Positions 1 through 6,319 are shown, counted from the first letter of the stretch. The stretch: DNA of 8,308 bases from JAJXYP01 sp035541855 (GCA_035541855.1 DATKMM010000018.1:1-8308), one strand, 5' to 3'. Numbers and translations: made by a program. The notes: generated by a model from the sequence alone, not told the origin.

Positions 1-1118
1 TACCGGTTTACGAAAAACAAGGTGTTGTTGAATAATTTCAGATCGGAAACGTCGAGGTCCCGCGACGGGTCGGTGAAGACGGGAGTGATGTTTCCTGTCG
101 CAAGGTCGATGCGGTAAACATCGTCAGAGGTGAAGAGCGCCATTTGGTTATAGGCATCCGGCAGGACGCTGAAGGAGAACTGGTTTTGATCGCGCGGCAC
201 GCCGCAATACAGGGCGGCGGTCGAGGTTGCGTCCGCGAAGGAACATTTCGAGGGCAGGGTTGCGATCGACAGCCGTTGCACCTGGTCCTGGGAAAGGTTG
301 ATGAGGGCAAGCGACCCGCCGTATCCCGCCGTGCCGCCTGCGAACCGCAGGGCGGACGGGACCGTGCTGCTCGCCGGTGCGTCGTTCCATGCGATCTCGA
401 GGCCCGGCACCTCGATCGCCACAGGGGCGAGCGTCTTCTTTTGGAGGTCGTACAGCCATGCCGAACCGGCGGCGTACGCGGTAGGTTTGGTGAAAACAGC
501 CAGCTGGTTCTTCCAGGGCCACGCCGGGACCATATCCTGCGCATGGAGCGTGAGCGCGGTCGTCGGCGTTCCTTTCGGTTTGGAGGTGTCGAACGTGGCG
601 AACGATTCCGTGCCGTTCGGGGAATCGGTCCGGTAGGCCACGCGATAATCCGACGGCGACCAAACGGGCGATTGCCATCCCGCCGGCATCGGTGTCCACG
701 TCTTGGTGGCCAGGTCGAAGATGCTGGTTTGCGGGTTCGTCGGATCTCCGAAATTGACAAGGACCTTCGTGCCATCGTAGGAGAAGCCGGCGTTCAGAAT
801 ATCCTGCACCGGCAACGAGCTCACGGTCTCCGTCTGTCCGTTGGCCACCTGGATGATCTCTCCATTCGGTTCTATCGCCGTCACTACGTTCGCGCCGTCC
901 ACGGAATAGTCCAGGACCGGCTCGTCGGAGATCACGCCAAATCCCTGATCGGCCTGCGCCGGCGTCGAACTTGCCGTCGCGGATGTCCCGCCGCCGGTTG
1001 CCGCTTCGGAACCTGGCTGGGCGGCGTTTTTGGGCGCGAACAGGAGGAAGTACAAGCCCACGACGATCACGACAAGCAGGACCACCATACCTATTATGAG
1101 CAATCTTCTTGGGTTCAT
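1..1118 (-). CDS. Membrane-anchored beta-propeller protein (3' end outside window)
   Basis: I translated this frame by hand from the ATG at 1118: it is open to the left edge, giving 372 residues plus two bases (TA) of the next codon, which could be the stop (TAA or TAG) or a Tyr. Residues 6-28 form one hydrophobic helix after MNPRR (LLIIGMVVLLVVIVVGLYF), so the protein is an N-in, C-out anchor. A Ser/Thr/Ala/Gly linker (about 30-56) follows. The rest is beta-strand-rich with TolB/PD40-style propeller blades: VLDYSVDGANVVTA, AGFSYDGTKVLVNFGD, SPVWSPSDYRVAYRTDS, AWLYDLQKKTLAP, NQMALFTSDDVYRIDLATG. The two Cys (in KCSFAD and YCGVP) are close enough to pair outside the cell. No enzyme motif is visible. 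It follows the pilin by 13 bp without a Shine-Dalgarno, and as the last surface gene it could bind partner cells or filament subunits; that role is inferred. Confidence 0.85.
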   Translation of the reverse strand, partial: MNPRRLLIIGMVVLLVVIVVGLYFLLFAPKNAAQPGSEAATGGGTSATASSTPAQADQGFGVISDEPVLDYSVDGANVVTAIEPNGEIIQVANGQTETVSSLPVQDILNAGFSYDGTKVLVNFGDPTNPQTSIFDLATKTWTPMPAGWQSPVWSPSDYRVAYRTDSPNGTESFATFDTSKPKGTPTTALTLHAQDMVPAWPWKNQLAVFTKPTAYAAGSAWLYDLQKKTLAPVAIEVPGLEIAWNDAPASSTVPSALRFAGGTAGYGGSLALINLSQDQVQRLSIATLPSKCSFADATSTAALYCGVPRDQNQFSFSVLPDAYNQMALFTSDDVYRIDLATGNITPVFTDPSRDLDVSDLKLFNNTLFFVNR

Positions 1119-1131
1119 GTTTTTAATGGTT

Positions 1132-1485
1132 TCATTGGCCGGCGGCCGTGGTTGAGCTCGGCAGGCTGGATATCGGGGCGATCTGGAGCTTTACCAGGCC
1201 GGGGTTGATGGTGGTAAGTATCAAATAGGCGCCGGCGAGGAGCAGCAGGCCGATGATCGCGCTCCAGATCCAGCTTCTCCCTTCGCTTTGGCGGCTGGCG
1301 TTTCCGACCGACGTGGCGTATTTAAGGCCGCCGTACACGATGGCGCCGAAGGCCAGGATGCCGGAAGCAAGGAGCGCGAAATAATAAAAACTGACGACCC
1401 AGCCGGCTGGTCCGGTCGACGAGGAAATGCTGAGTCCTGGAATGCTGTTGTTGATGGTAATGGCTGCGGCAAGGGCATGGTTCAT
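1132..1485 (-). CDS. VirB2/TrbC-like T4SS pilin
   Basis: This 117-residue protein has the small two-helix layout of T4SS pilins. After a short polar start, helix one spans about 28-52 (VVSFYYFALLASGILAFGAI) and runs into the YGGLKYATSVGNASRQSEGR loop (51-70). Helix two spans about 73-93 (IWSAIIGLLLLAGAYLIL) and leads into TTINPGL. The 'GG..Y.TS.GN' loop and the 'GLLLL...YLIL.TINP' end are characteristic of Patescibacteria T4SS pilins. Subunits would be extracted from the membrane and assembled into a filament or envelope tube powered by VirB4. A conventional N-terminal signal peptide is absent: only MNHALAAAIT precedes the mature-like PGLSI, although ALAAA could be a minimal cleavage site. 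No upstream in-frame ATG was found nearby. The start lies in an ATGA overlap with the secreted-protein gene. It stops with TGA 13 bp before the beta-propeller gene. Confidence 0.9.
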   Translation of the reverse strand: MNHALAAAITINNSIPGLSISSSTGPAGWVVSFYYFALLASGILAFGAIVYGGLKYATSVGNASRQSEGRSWIWSAIIGLLLLAGAYLILTTINPGLVKLQIAPISSLPSSTTAAGQ

Positions 1486-2183
1486 GGTTGGTACGTTAGA
1501 TTCGCTCCTCCCGTCCCCGTCATGGCGTCATCCGAATCTCTGATCACGAGCCCGACCTGTACGGCGAACCCTGCAGGCGTGCTTTGCGGCAGCGATATCC
1601 GGAGCGATTGCGGATTTTCGGCGTTCGAAACGGTTTGCCCGTTGACCGACCAGGTGAAGCTGAGCGGCGCGGACGAGGTAGCGCTGAAGAAATACGGCAG
1701 AGCCTGGACGACGATCGGACCCGCGGAGAACTGGCCGCCGGGGAACGGCGCTTCGACGACCGCCTCCGGCGCGGCGACCGGGATGGTGATCTGGTGGACG
1801 ATGAGCCCGCCTGGATAATTGGGGAGTTCGGCTTTCAGCGCCAACGTGTTGGGCGCGGTCCCGTACGGGAGAAACGTAATGCGCTGCGCTCCAATGCCGC
1901 CGCCGATGAAATTGTCATTGACGTACCAATAAATGGTCTGCCCGCCCAGGTTTATCGTTTGGCCCTGGGGCGAGATGAGCTCGAGCGACGCGACGATCTG
2001 CGATGCCTGGTTCGGCAGGGCCTTCCCGGCGTATCCGGCGGGTACGGAACTGCCGGCGGCTTGCCAGGTCATCAGGAATTGCGGTTGCGATGCCTGCGCT
2101 TGCACCGTGGCTCCGGCGGCGAAAACAACCGCGGCAAACGTTCCGATAAAGATGGCGATAAAAGGAATGCGCTCCCTTCGCAT
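1482..2183 (-). CDS. Secreted protein with two Ig-like beta-sandwich repeats, overlapping the pilin gene
   Basis: This 233-residue protein begins with a clear signal peptide: MRRER, a hydrophobic core (residues 7-25) and likely cleavage after VQAQA (residue 31). The mature part is rich in beta-strand residues and contains two units of similar layout. The first (about 40-137) has IYWYVNDNFIGGGIGAQRI; the second (about 140-229) has LSFTWSVNGQTVSNAENPQS. Each pairs a 'W.VN...' strand-turn with a later strand pattern (LALKAELPN, VQVGLVIRD), as in Ig/PKD-like surface domains. No membrane anchor or catalytic motif is seen. A longer in-frame start at 2255 would add 24 basic residues, overlap the previous gene and bury the signal peptide, so the ATG at 2183 is preferred. 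The stop shares ATGA with the pilin start, tying the two products together. A role as minor filament subunit, pilin partner or adhesin is inferred from this coupling alone. Confidence 0.85.
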   Translation of the reverse strand: MRRERIPFIAIFIGTFAAVVFAAGATVQAQASQPQFLMTWQAAGSSVPAGYAGKALPNQASQIVASLELISPQGQTINLGGQTIYWYVNDNFIGGGIGAQRITFLPYGTAPNTLALKAELPNYPGGLIVHQITIPVAAPEAVVEAPFPGGQFSAGPIVVQALPYFFSATSSAPLSFTWSVNGQTVSNAENPQSLRISLPQSTPAGFAVQVGLVIRDSDDAMTGTGGANLTYQP

Positions 2184-2189
2184 GTATTC

Positions 2190-2198
2190 ATTATAACA
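2190..2198 (-). promoter_or_regulatory. Extended -10 promoter for the secreted protein and pilin genes
   Basis: The minus-strand sequence TGTTATAAT is a perfect extended -10 element (TGn plus TATAAT). Only six bases (GAATAC) separate it from the ATG at 2183, so transcription would start at or next to the start codon and give a leaderless message. There is no convincing -35 box. It would allow the surface genes (secreted protein, pilin, beta-propeller protein) to be expressed apart from the ATPase genes. It closely matches the arrangement at 5640-5645. Confidence 0.5.
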
Positions 2199-2205
2199 CA
2201 CGGAG

Positions 2206-3192
2206 CTAAGCCGCCTGCGGGAGTTCGAGGTCGTCTTCTTCGTCCTGATCCGCATTTTCCGGCTCTTCGGTCACATTTTGCGGCGGTCTGACTATCTCGA
2301 GGCCGCGGTTCTTCTCGTTTATCCTGTTAGCGCGATCAGCCAGCTGTTTTTTGGCGGGACTGGGTTCCTCCGGCGTTTCTTTGGGCGGGGCGGATACCGG
2401 GACGTCCGCGCCGAGCTCATTTCTTTTGGCGACATCGATCGGATTTTGCATGACGTCAGGCGTCGTTAATTTCTCATACGTTTCCCTTGCGGCTTCCTTT
2501 CTCCGTTCTTCTTCGCTCTTTGGCGCTTCCTCCCCGCCTCCTTCGATCCCGGGATTTCCCGCTTCGCCGGACCAGGTCTCCGCCTGGGTTGTCCGGGTGG
2601 GAGCGCCTTCCGTGGATTCTTCGGACGGCCGTCGGTTGGCTGGTTCGGCGCCGCCGCCCGCCGTTTCCCCTCCTTCGCCCGCAGGGGCGCCTGTGCCGCC
2701 GGCCTCCCTGGCGCCGCCCGCGGCTCCCGCTCCCGCTTCGCCGGCCTCCGCGGTTACGGTTTCGGCTTCACGCGCCGCCGTGCCTGCATTCCCGGCAACG
2801 GTCGCGCTTTCGCCGATAGCTCCTTCGGCCGGGCCGGCTCCTCCCTCCGCTCCGCCTTCGGCCTCGCCAACCTTCTCGATGACCGCCTGAAGCGGTTTCG
2901 GCAGGCGGTCGATGATCACGGTCACTATCCATGCCACCAGTTCCGTGGGTAGTGCCTGGATGAGCGGAAAGAAGCCGACGCCGTAACCGACAAAATTAGT
3001 CGCCACAACGGAAGTGCCGGTCAGCCCTTTGCTGTATAAATAGTAGAACATCAATCCGCCGGCGATGAACGAAGTGACGTCGCCCGCGAGCGGGATCAGG
3101 TTCACGAGGCTCACAATAATAAGGATGAGCGTGATGCCGATCGCCTCCGTGAGCGATATTTTAGATTGCGATGCCTGGGCGCTTTCATCCAT
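2206..3192 (-). CDS. Membrane protein with long Gly/Ala/Glu-rich tail, T4SS-cluster component
   Basis: This 328-residue protein is not from a family I can name. The first 100 residues are membrane: hydrophobic helices at about 13-34 (ITLILIIVSLVNLIPLAG), 36-55 (TSFIAGGLMFYYLY) and a longer stretch 60-95 (VVATNFVGYGVGFFPLIQAL, then VAWIVTVII). Residues about 105-225 are low-complexity Gly, Ala and Glu (AEGGAEGGAGPAEG and similar). They are followed by a charged helical segment (KSEEERRKEAARETYEKL, 225-242), a Pro/Glu linker and a very acidic end (DQDEEDDLEL, 316-325). A few membrane helices followed by a charged cytosolic tail directly downstream of virB4 suggests a reduced VirB6/TrbL-like channel partner or platform protein, but sequence similarity to VirB6 is not evident. 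The ATG at 3192 is 6 bp after the virB4 stop without a Shine-Dalgarno, so translation is probably coupled. It ends in TAG. Confidence 0.85.
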   Translation of the reverse strand: MDESAQASQSKISLTEAIGITLILIIVSLVNLIPLAGDVTSFIAGGLMFYYLYSKGLTGTSVVATNFVGYGVGFFPLIQALPTELVAWIVTVIIDRLPKPLQAVIEKVGEAEGGAEGGAGPAEGAIGESATVAGNAGTAAREAETVTAEAGEAGAGAAGGAREAGGTGAPAGEGGETAGGGAEPANRRPSEESTEGAPTRTTQAETWSGEAGNPGIEGGGEEAPKSEEERRKEAARETYEKLTTPDVMQNPIDVAKRNELGADVPVSAPPKETPEEPSPAKKQLADRANRINEKNRGLEIVRPPQNVTEEPENADQDEEDDLELPQAA

Positions 3193-3198
3193 GGCGGT

Positions 3199-4932
3199 TT
3201 ACGGCTGCCCTTTTTCCTCGAGCAGCTGCTCCGGGTTGGTCGTGATGATCTGGTCCTCGAAATACGACGGCACGATCTGGATCGCGACGTGGCGCTTGCC
3301 GGCGAAGAAGATGCCGGTGCCGACCTCGGAGCCGAGGAGGAAGTTCTTTTCCGCGTCGGTCAGGTCGAAGGCCTTCGCGACGATGTCGATGGTCGCCGGC
3401 GCCTGCTTCAGCAGCAGCTGGAGCGACGAGTTCGTGATGATCGGCCGGCCGTAGGGCGAGCGCAGGAAGTCCTCGACGTCCTGCGTAATGGTCGAGATGC
3501 CGAGGTAATATTTGCGCGCGCGCTTCACGAGGCCGAAGAGGAAAGTGGCGCTGTCGTCGTTCTTCATCATGATCCACGCCTCATCGATGAAAAGCAGGCG
3601 CTTGGCGAGCCTGGCGCGGATCAGGTTCCAGATGAAGTTCAGGACGACGAACATGCCGATCGGCCGCAGTTCCTCCTCGAGGTCGCGGATGGAAAAGACG
3701 ATGAGGCGGTTCGTGACGTCGATGTTGGTCGGCTGGTTGAGGAATCCGGCGAAGCTGCCCTTCGTGTATTTATAGAGCTTCTCCGCCATGTCGCGGCCGC
3801 CCTCCAGGTTGCGCAGGATCGTTTCGAGGTCGGCGAGGACCGGCGCTTCCTTCCCGGCGAAATCGAAACCGGCGACGATCTCGCGCGAGGCGTAGGTTTC
3901 CGTGATCGCGCGGTCGAGGAGCGCGTCCTCTTCCGGCGTGATCTTGCCGAGCATGAGCTTGAGGAGCGACGCGAGCGTCACGATGTGCGAGCGCAGGACG
4001 TCCGACGGCGTCTCGTCCTCCGGGACCTGCGGGATGTCGAACGGGTTGATGTGTTCGTGCGACGAAAGCGAGATGTTGAACATGCTGCCGCCGAAGGTTT
4101 CGGCGAGCTTCTGGTATTCGTTCTCCGGGTCGATGACGAGCACCATGTCGATGCCCGCCATGAGCGAGCGGATGATCTCGAGCTTGGTCGTGTACGATTT
4201 GCCGGCGCCGGATTTCGCGAAGACCACCTGGTTCGCGTTCTCGAGCGAGAACCGGTCGAAGATCACCAGGTTGTTGTTGTGCAGGTTGATGCCGTACATG
4301 ATCCCCTGGTTCGAGGTGAGGTCTTCCGAAACGAACGGGAAGAAGGAGGAGATCGGGCCGGTGTTCATCGGCGTGTAGACCTGGATCTTGTCCTCACCGA
4401 CCGGCAGGATGGAGAACAGGCCCTCGAGCTGTTCGAAGAGCGCCGGCTTGAGGTAGATGAGCTTCGCCTCCATCATCGTGATAAGCTTGCTTTCAAGGCG
4501 GGCGAGCTCGTCCGGGTTGTCCGCGTAGATCGTGATGTAGACGCCGGTGTCGAAAAGCTTTTCCTGCGATTGCTGGAGCTGGTCGCGGAGCGTTTCGACG
4601 TCCTGGATGGCGGTCTCGAGCTGAGGGTTGCGCACCAGTCCCTTTTCCTGCTCGTCGTTCATTTCCGCTTCGAGCTGGCCCGCCTTCTTGCGCAGGTTCT
4701 TGAGCGCCGTGCCGGTGTCGATCGGGCTCACGAAGATGGAAACGTCGAACAGGTTCGGCAGGTTGATGAGCGGCTCGAACCAGCCGGTCGCGAGATAGCG
4801 CGGATACGAAAAAACGAAAAACGTCTTCGCGAGCTTGTCGCCGATCTTCAGGTAGTTCGAAAAAACCTGCGCGCCGGCCGGGGCGATGATCTGCTTGATC
4901 TCCTTTTCTTTTTCCGCGCCTGGTTCAGCCAT
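3199..4932 (-). CDS. virB4: VirB4-type T4SS ATPase (ATPase half of split VirB4)
   Basis: This 577-residue protein is a RecA-fold motor of the VirB4/TraC family. Residues 1-200 are the second part of the N-terminal region, including a likely coiled helix (about 72-125). The ATPase core follows: Walker A AKSGAGKSYTTK (239-250, Lys245), a strand with VLVIDPENEY (264-273), Walker B RLLFIDEAW (445-453, Asp450 and catalytic Glu451), and a motif GISTITQDVEDF (478-489) with the conserved Gln484. HINPFD (294-299) and SPYGRPIITNSS (492-503) are also typical. All catalytic positions are intact. The protein probably works as an oligomer at the cytoplasmic membrane with PrgI, powering pilin extraction or substrate transfer. 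At 577 residues it is shorter than one-piece VirB4 (about 800), and the preceding gene supplies the difference. It starts inside the 8-bp overlap ATGGCTGA with no Shine-Dalgarno. Its strong G/C preference at third positions creates a long open frame on the opposite strand. Confidence 0.96.
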   Translation of the reverse strand: MAEPGAEKEKEIKQIIAPAGAQVFSNYLKIGDKLAKTFFVFSYPRYLATGWFEPLINLPNLFDVSIFVSPIDTGTALKNLRKKAGQLEAEMNDEQEKGLVRNPQLETAIQDVETLRDQLQQSQEKLFDTGVYITIYADNPDELARLESKLITMMEAKLIYLKPALFEQLEGLFSILPVGEDKIQVYTPMNTGPISSFFPFVSEDLTSNQGIMYGINLHNNNLVIFDRFSLENANQVVFAKSGAGKSYTTKLEIIRSLMAGIDMVLVIDPENEYQKLAETFGGSMFNISLSSHEHINPFDIPQVPEDETPSDVLRSHIVTLASLLKLMLGKITPEEDALLDRAITETYASREIVAGFDFAGKEAPVLADLETILRNLEGGRDMAEKLYKYTKGSFAGFLNQPTNIDVTNRLIVFSIRDLEEELRPIGMFVVLNFIWNLIRARLAKRLLFIDEAWIMMKNDDSATFLFGLVKRARKYYLGISTITQDVEDFLRSPYGRPIITNSSLQLLLKQAPATIDIVAKAFDLTDAEKNFLLGSEVGTGIFFAGKRHVAIQIVPSYFEDQIITTNPEQLLEEKGQP

Positions 4933-5641
4933 TGGTTTTTTCGTCGGGTACGGCGATCGCGTCCCGTTCGACGGTCTGCGGGTTATAGAAATTATAGAAA
5001 AGTTCGATCAGGGCGTCCCGCTCGAGCACGGTCGCCTCGAGCCCCAGGACCGTGAGCCCCGTCATCACCTGTTCACTGCGCTGCTGCAGCTGCATTAAAT
5101 TCTCCTTAAACGCCTTTTCGGCCTCCTCGTCGGTAGCCGACGGTTTGCCGGGGGCGCTTTTTTTGGCGTCTTTCTTCCCGAAAAAGGGAAGGATCTTCGA
5201 TGCCGCTTTCTTGCCGCTGCCGCCGAGCGATGCCGGGTAGAACGGGACGACTACCAGGAACGATTTTTCCATGATCGCGTTTTTCTGGACGAAGCCGCGG
5301 ATGAACTCGGCGTATTCGTCCATCTGGCTTCGCAGGAGCGGCGATTCTTCGGAATCCTTTCTGGCGAGCAGGCCCTGGATGTAGGTTTCGATATTGACCT
5401 TGCGCGAGTGGACGACGACCTGGAGCGGGAAGTCGATGCTGTTCAGGAAGTTCTGGTATCCTTGCGTGATGATGTTCTGCTCCAGGTCCGATTTGAGCGC
5501 GAAGTTCACGCCGCCGACCATGACGACCTGCTTCAGGCTGCCGTTCTTCATGACGACAACGTTCTCGCGGACCTCCTCGATGTCCACGAGGTCGAGCGAG
5601 TTGCCGAATTCCGATCTCTGGTTGGCTGGCATAGTGTTCAT
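4925..5641 (-). CDS. Separate N-terminal domain of a VirB4/TraC-type ATPase
   Basis: This 238-residue soluble protein contains no nucleotide-binding motif. Residues about 18-90 (LVDIEEVRENVVVMKNG, VNFALKSDLEQN, FPLQVVVHSRKVNIETYI) match the opening of VirB4/TraC/TrbE proteins, which precedes the ATPase core and contacts the membrane platform. After FLVVVPFYPA (128-137) comes a Lys/Gly/Ala-rich insert (about 140-175, GGSGKKAASKILPFFGKKDA), then a helical segment (EKAFKENLMQLQQRSEQVM) and the family pattern GLTVLGLEATVLERDALIELFYNFYNP (195-221) broken over two helices. The next gene supplies the remainder and the ATPase, so VirB4 is split here; I recall this arrangement as common in Patescibacteria. 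Its stop overlaps the next start by 8 bp, implying coupled translation in equal amounts. The ATG at 5641 has GGAG four bases upstream, which is tight spacing; the ATG at 5632 (235 residues) is a real alternative given the TATAAT position. Confidence 0.9.
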   Translation of the reverse strand: MNTMPANQRSEFGNSLDLVDIEEVRENVVVMKNGSLKQVVMVGGVNFALKSDLEQNIITQGYQNFLNSIDFPLQVVVHSRKVNIETYIQGLLARKDSEESPLLRSQMDEYAEFIRGFVQKNAIMEKSFLVVVPFYPASLGGSGKKAASKILPFFGKKDAKKSAPGKPSATDEEAEKAFKENLMQLQQRSEQVMTGLTVLGLEATVLERDALIELFYNFYNPQTVERDAIAVPDEKTNG

Positions 5642-5645
5642 TATA
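5640..5645 (-). promoter_or_regulatory. TATAAT box at the start of the VirB4 N-domain gene
   Basis: A perfect TATAAT lies 7 bases upstream of the ATG at 5632 and overlaps the ATG at 5641. Used as a -10 box, it would place transcription start at about 5633-5632 and give a leaderless message beginning at the second ATG. No TTGACA-like -35 box and no extended TG are present. The same layout occurs before the gene starting at 2183, which raises its credibility. The alternative is an unstructured AT-rich initiation site without promoter activity. Confidence 0.4.
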
Positions 5646-5647
5646 CT

Positions 5648-5662
5648 CCGGCCCGGGGCCGG
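5648..5662 (-). other. Strong GC hairpin overlapping the only GGAG before a start
   Basis: CCGGCC and GGCCGG form a perfect 6-bp stem with the loop CCG. The last two stem bases are the first two of GGAG at 5649-5646, the only Shine-Dalgarno-like site directly before any start in the window. Folding would hide part of that site from the ribosome, as in a translational attenuator. No T-run follows, so termination is unlikely. Related to the hairpin at 6305-6319 by the shared GACCGGCCC. Confidence 0.5.
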
Positions 5663-5665
5663 TCG

Positions 5666-5678
5666 CTATCATCGATAG
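5666..5678 (-). other. Small hairpin across the prgI stop codons
   Basis: CTATC and GATAG pair around a three-base loop, and the structure contains the tandem stops TGA and TAG of prgI. Three bases separate it from the stronger hairpin at 5648-5662. There is no T-run. It is AU-rich and weak alone, but its position exactly over the stop may affect ribosome release or mRNA decay. Confidence 0.4.
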
Positions 5679-6295
5679 TCCACTCTCCGCGCCGCGCCGC
5701 GGTCACCCGATATCCGCTGGAAGATCTGGTATCGCTCGGCCATTTTCTTTTCGAGGAACTGTTTGTCGGATGTTTTCCTGGCGCCGGTCTGTATGTCCTC
5801 CCACGCTTTATGGAGCGCCGAGCCCGATTTGACCGTTTCGCGCGTTATCGGTTTCGGCTTCCCGGCGGGAGCCGCGGCCGGGTTTACCGGTTGGAGAACC
5901 TTCGGAGCCGGGTGCGCGACCACGATCTTTTTCGGAGCCGACTTCGCGATGATCTCCTCGAGCGCCGATTCGTTCTCGATGTTTTGCGTCTCTCTCTCGG
6001 CGGCCTTCACCGCCGCGTGCTCCGGCTGCCAAACATACGTCTGCGGGCGCCAATAGAAGTTGAATGCGGAAATGAGGATGCTCTGGAACGGCCGCCCCTC
6101 GATCTTCACGAAAGCGAACGCGATAGCGGCGGCGAAAACAACCGCCGAAACCGCGATCCAAAGCCAGAATTGCGCCGTGAAATATACCATGGCGCTCAGG
6201 ATGGCGGCGCCGGCGACGTAGGCAAACTGCCGGAGCGACAGCGGACCAACCACCTTGTCTTCCGTGTCGATAAATTGAGGGACCTGGAATTGCAT
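5669..6295 (-). CDS. prgI: PrgI-family T4SS inner-membrane protein
   Basis: This 208-residue protein is recognised by its start, FQVPQFIDTEDKVVGPLS, which is the typical opening of the PrgI family (VirB3-like proteins encoded beside VirB4), followed by LRQFAYVAGA entering the membrane. Two hydrophobic helices lie at about 24-41 and 43-64, then the conserved post-membrane stretch (FVKIEGRPFQSILISAFNFY, about 62-81) and WRPQTYVWQ. Residues from about 95 form an extra charged tail with a Pro/Ala/Lys linker (about 135-155) and a helical end (DKQFLEKKMAERYQIFQRIS). This tail is longer than in short PrgI proteins of about 100-130 residues. In T4SS the VirB3-like protein anchors VirB4 at the cytoplasmic membrane, and the VirB4 genes follow directly here. 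The ATG at 6295 has no Shine-Dalgarno. The gene ends with tandem stops TGA TAG, 27 bp before the VirB4 N-domain gene. Confidence 0.92.
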   Translation of the reverse strand: MQFQVPQFIDTEDKVVGPLSLRQFAYVAGAAILSAMVYFTAQFWLWIAVSAVVFAAAIAFAFVKIEGRPFQSILISAFNFYWRPQTYVWQPEHAAVKAAERETQNIENESALEEIIAKSAPKKIVVAHPAPKVLQPVNPAAAPAGKPKPITRETVKSGSALHKAWEDIQTGARKTSDKQFLEKKMAERYQIFQRISGDRGAARRVDYR

Positions 6296-6304
6296 AGCGT
6301 TAGG

Positions 6305-6319
6305 CGGCCGCGCGGGCCG
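6305..6319 (-). other. GC hairpin in the prgI leader
   Basis: The arms CGGCC and GGCCG pair around a five-base GC loop, 10 bases before the prgI start codon. No T-run follows, so it is not an intrinsic terminator. On the coding strand the local sequence GACCGGCCC also begins the hairpin before the next gene (5648-5662), suggesting two related leader structures. It could mark an RNA processing site or tune initiation; in DNA this GC-rich, it could also be chance. Confidence 0.4.

Noticed and set aside
38..775. Minus-strand open frame of 245 codons inside the beta-propeller gene
   Set aside because: Out-of-frame shadow rich in Arg, Pro and Ser; the overlapping frame from 1118 is the coherent one.
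144..1208. Plus-strand open frame of 354 codons opposite the beta-propeller gene
   Set aside because: Arg/Gly-rich, low-sense product; the minus-strand frame gives a membrane anchor and propeller blades in normal codon use.
2184..2255. Upstream extension of the secreted-protein gene to an earlier in-frame start
   Set aside because: It adds 24 basic residues, overlaps the preceding gene and displaces a clear signal peptide; the extended -10 box lies inside it.
2351..2890. Plus-strand Ser/Pro/Ala-rich open frame
   Set aside because: Mirror of the Gly/Ala/Glu-coding low-complexity tail on the minus strand; no independent support.
3166..5055. Plus-strand open frame of 629 codons opposite virB4
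   Set aside because: It lies opposite the VirB4 genes and encodes an Arg/Asp/Glu/Val-rich protein with no domain sense. It exists because the minus-strand gene, with G/C third positions, avoids TTA, CTA and TCA codons. Intact VirB4 motifs settle the coding strand.
5648..5662. Intrinsic terminator at the GC hairpin
   Set aside because: No T-run follows on the coding strand and the next gene starts within 10 bases; read-through is needed for the VirB4 pair.
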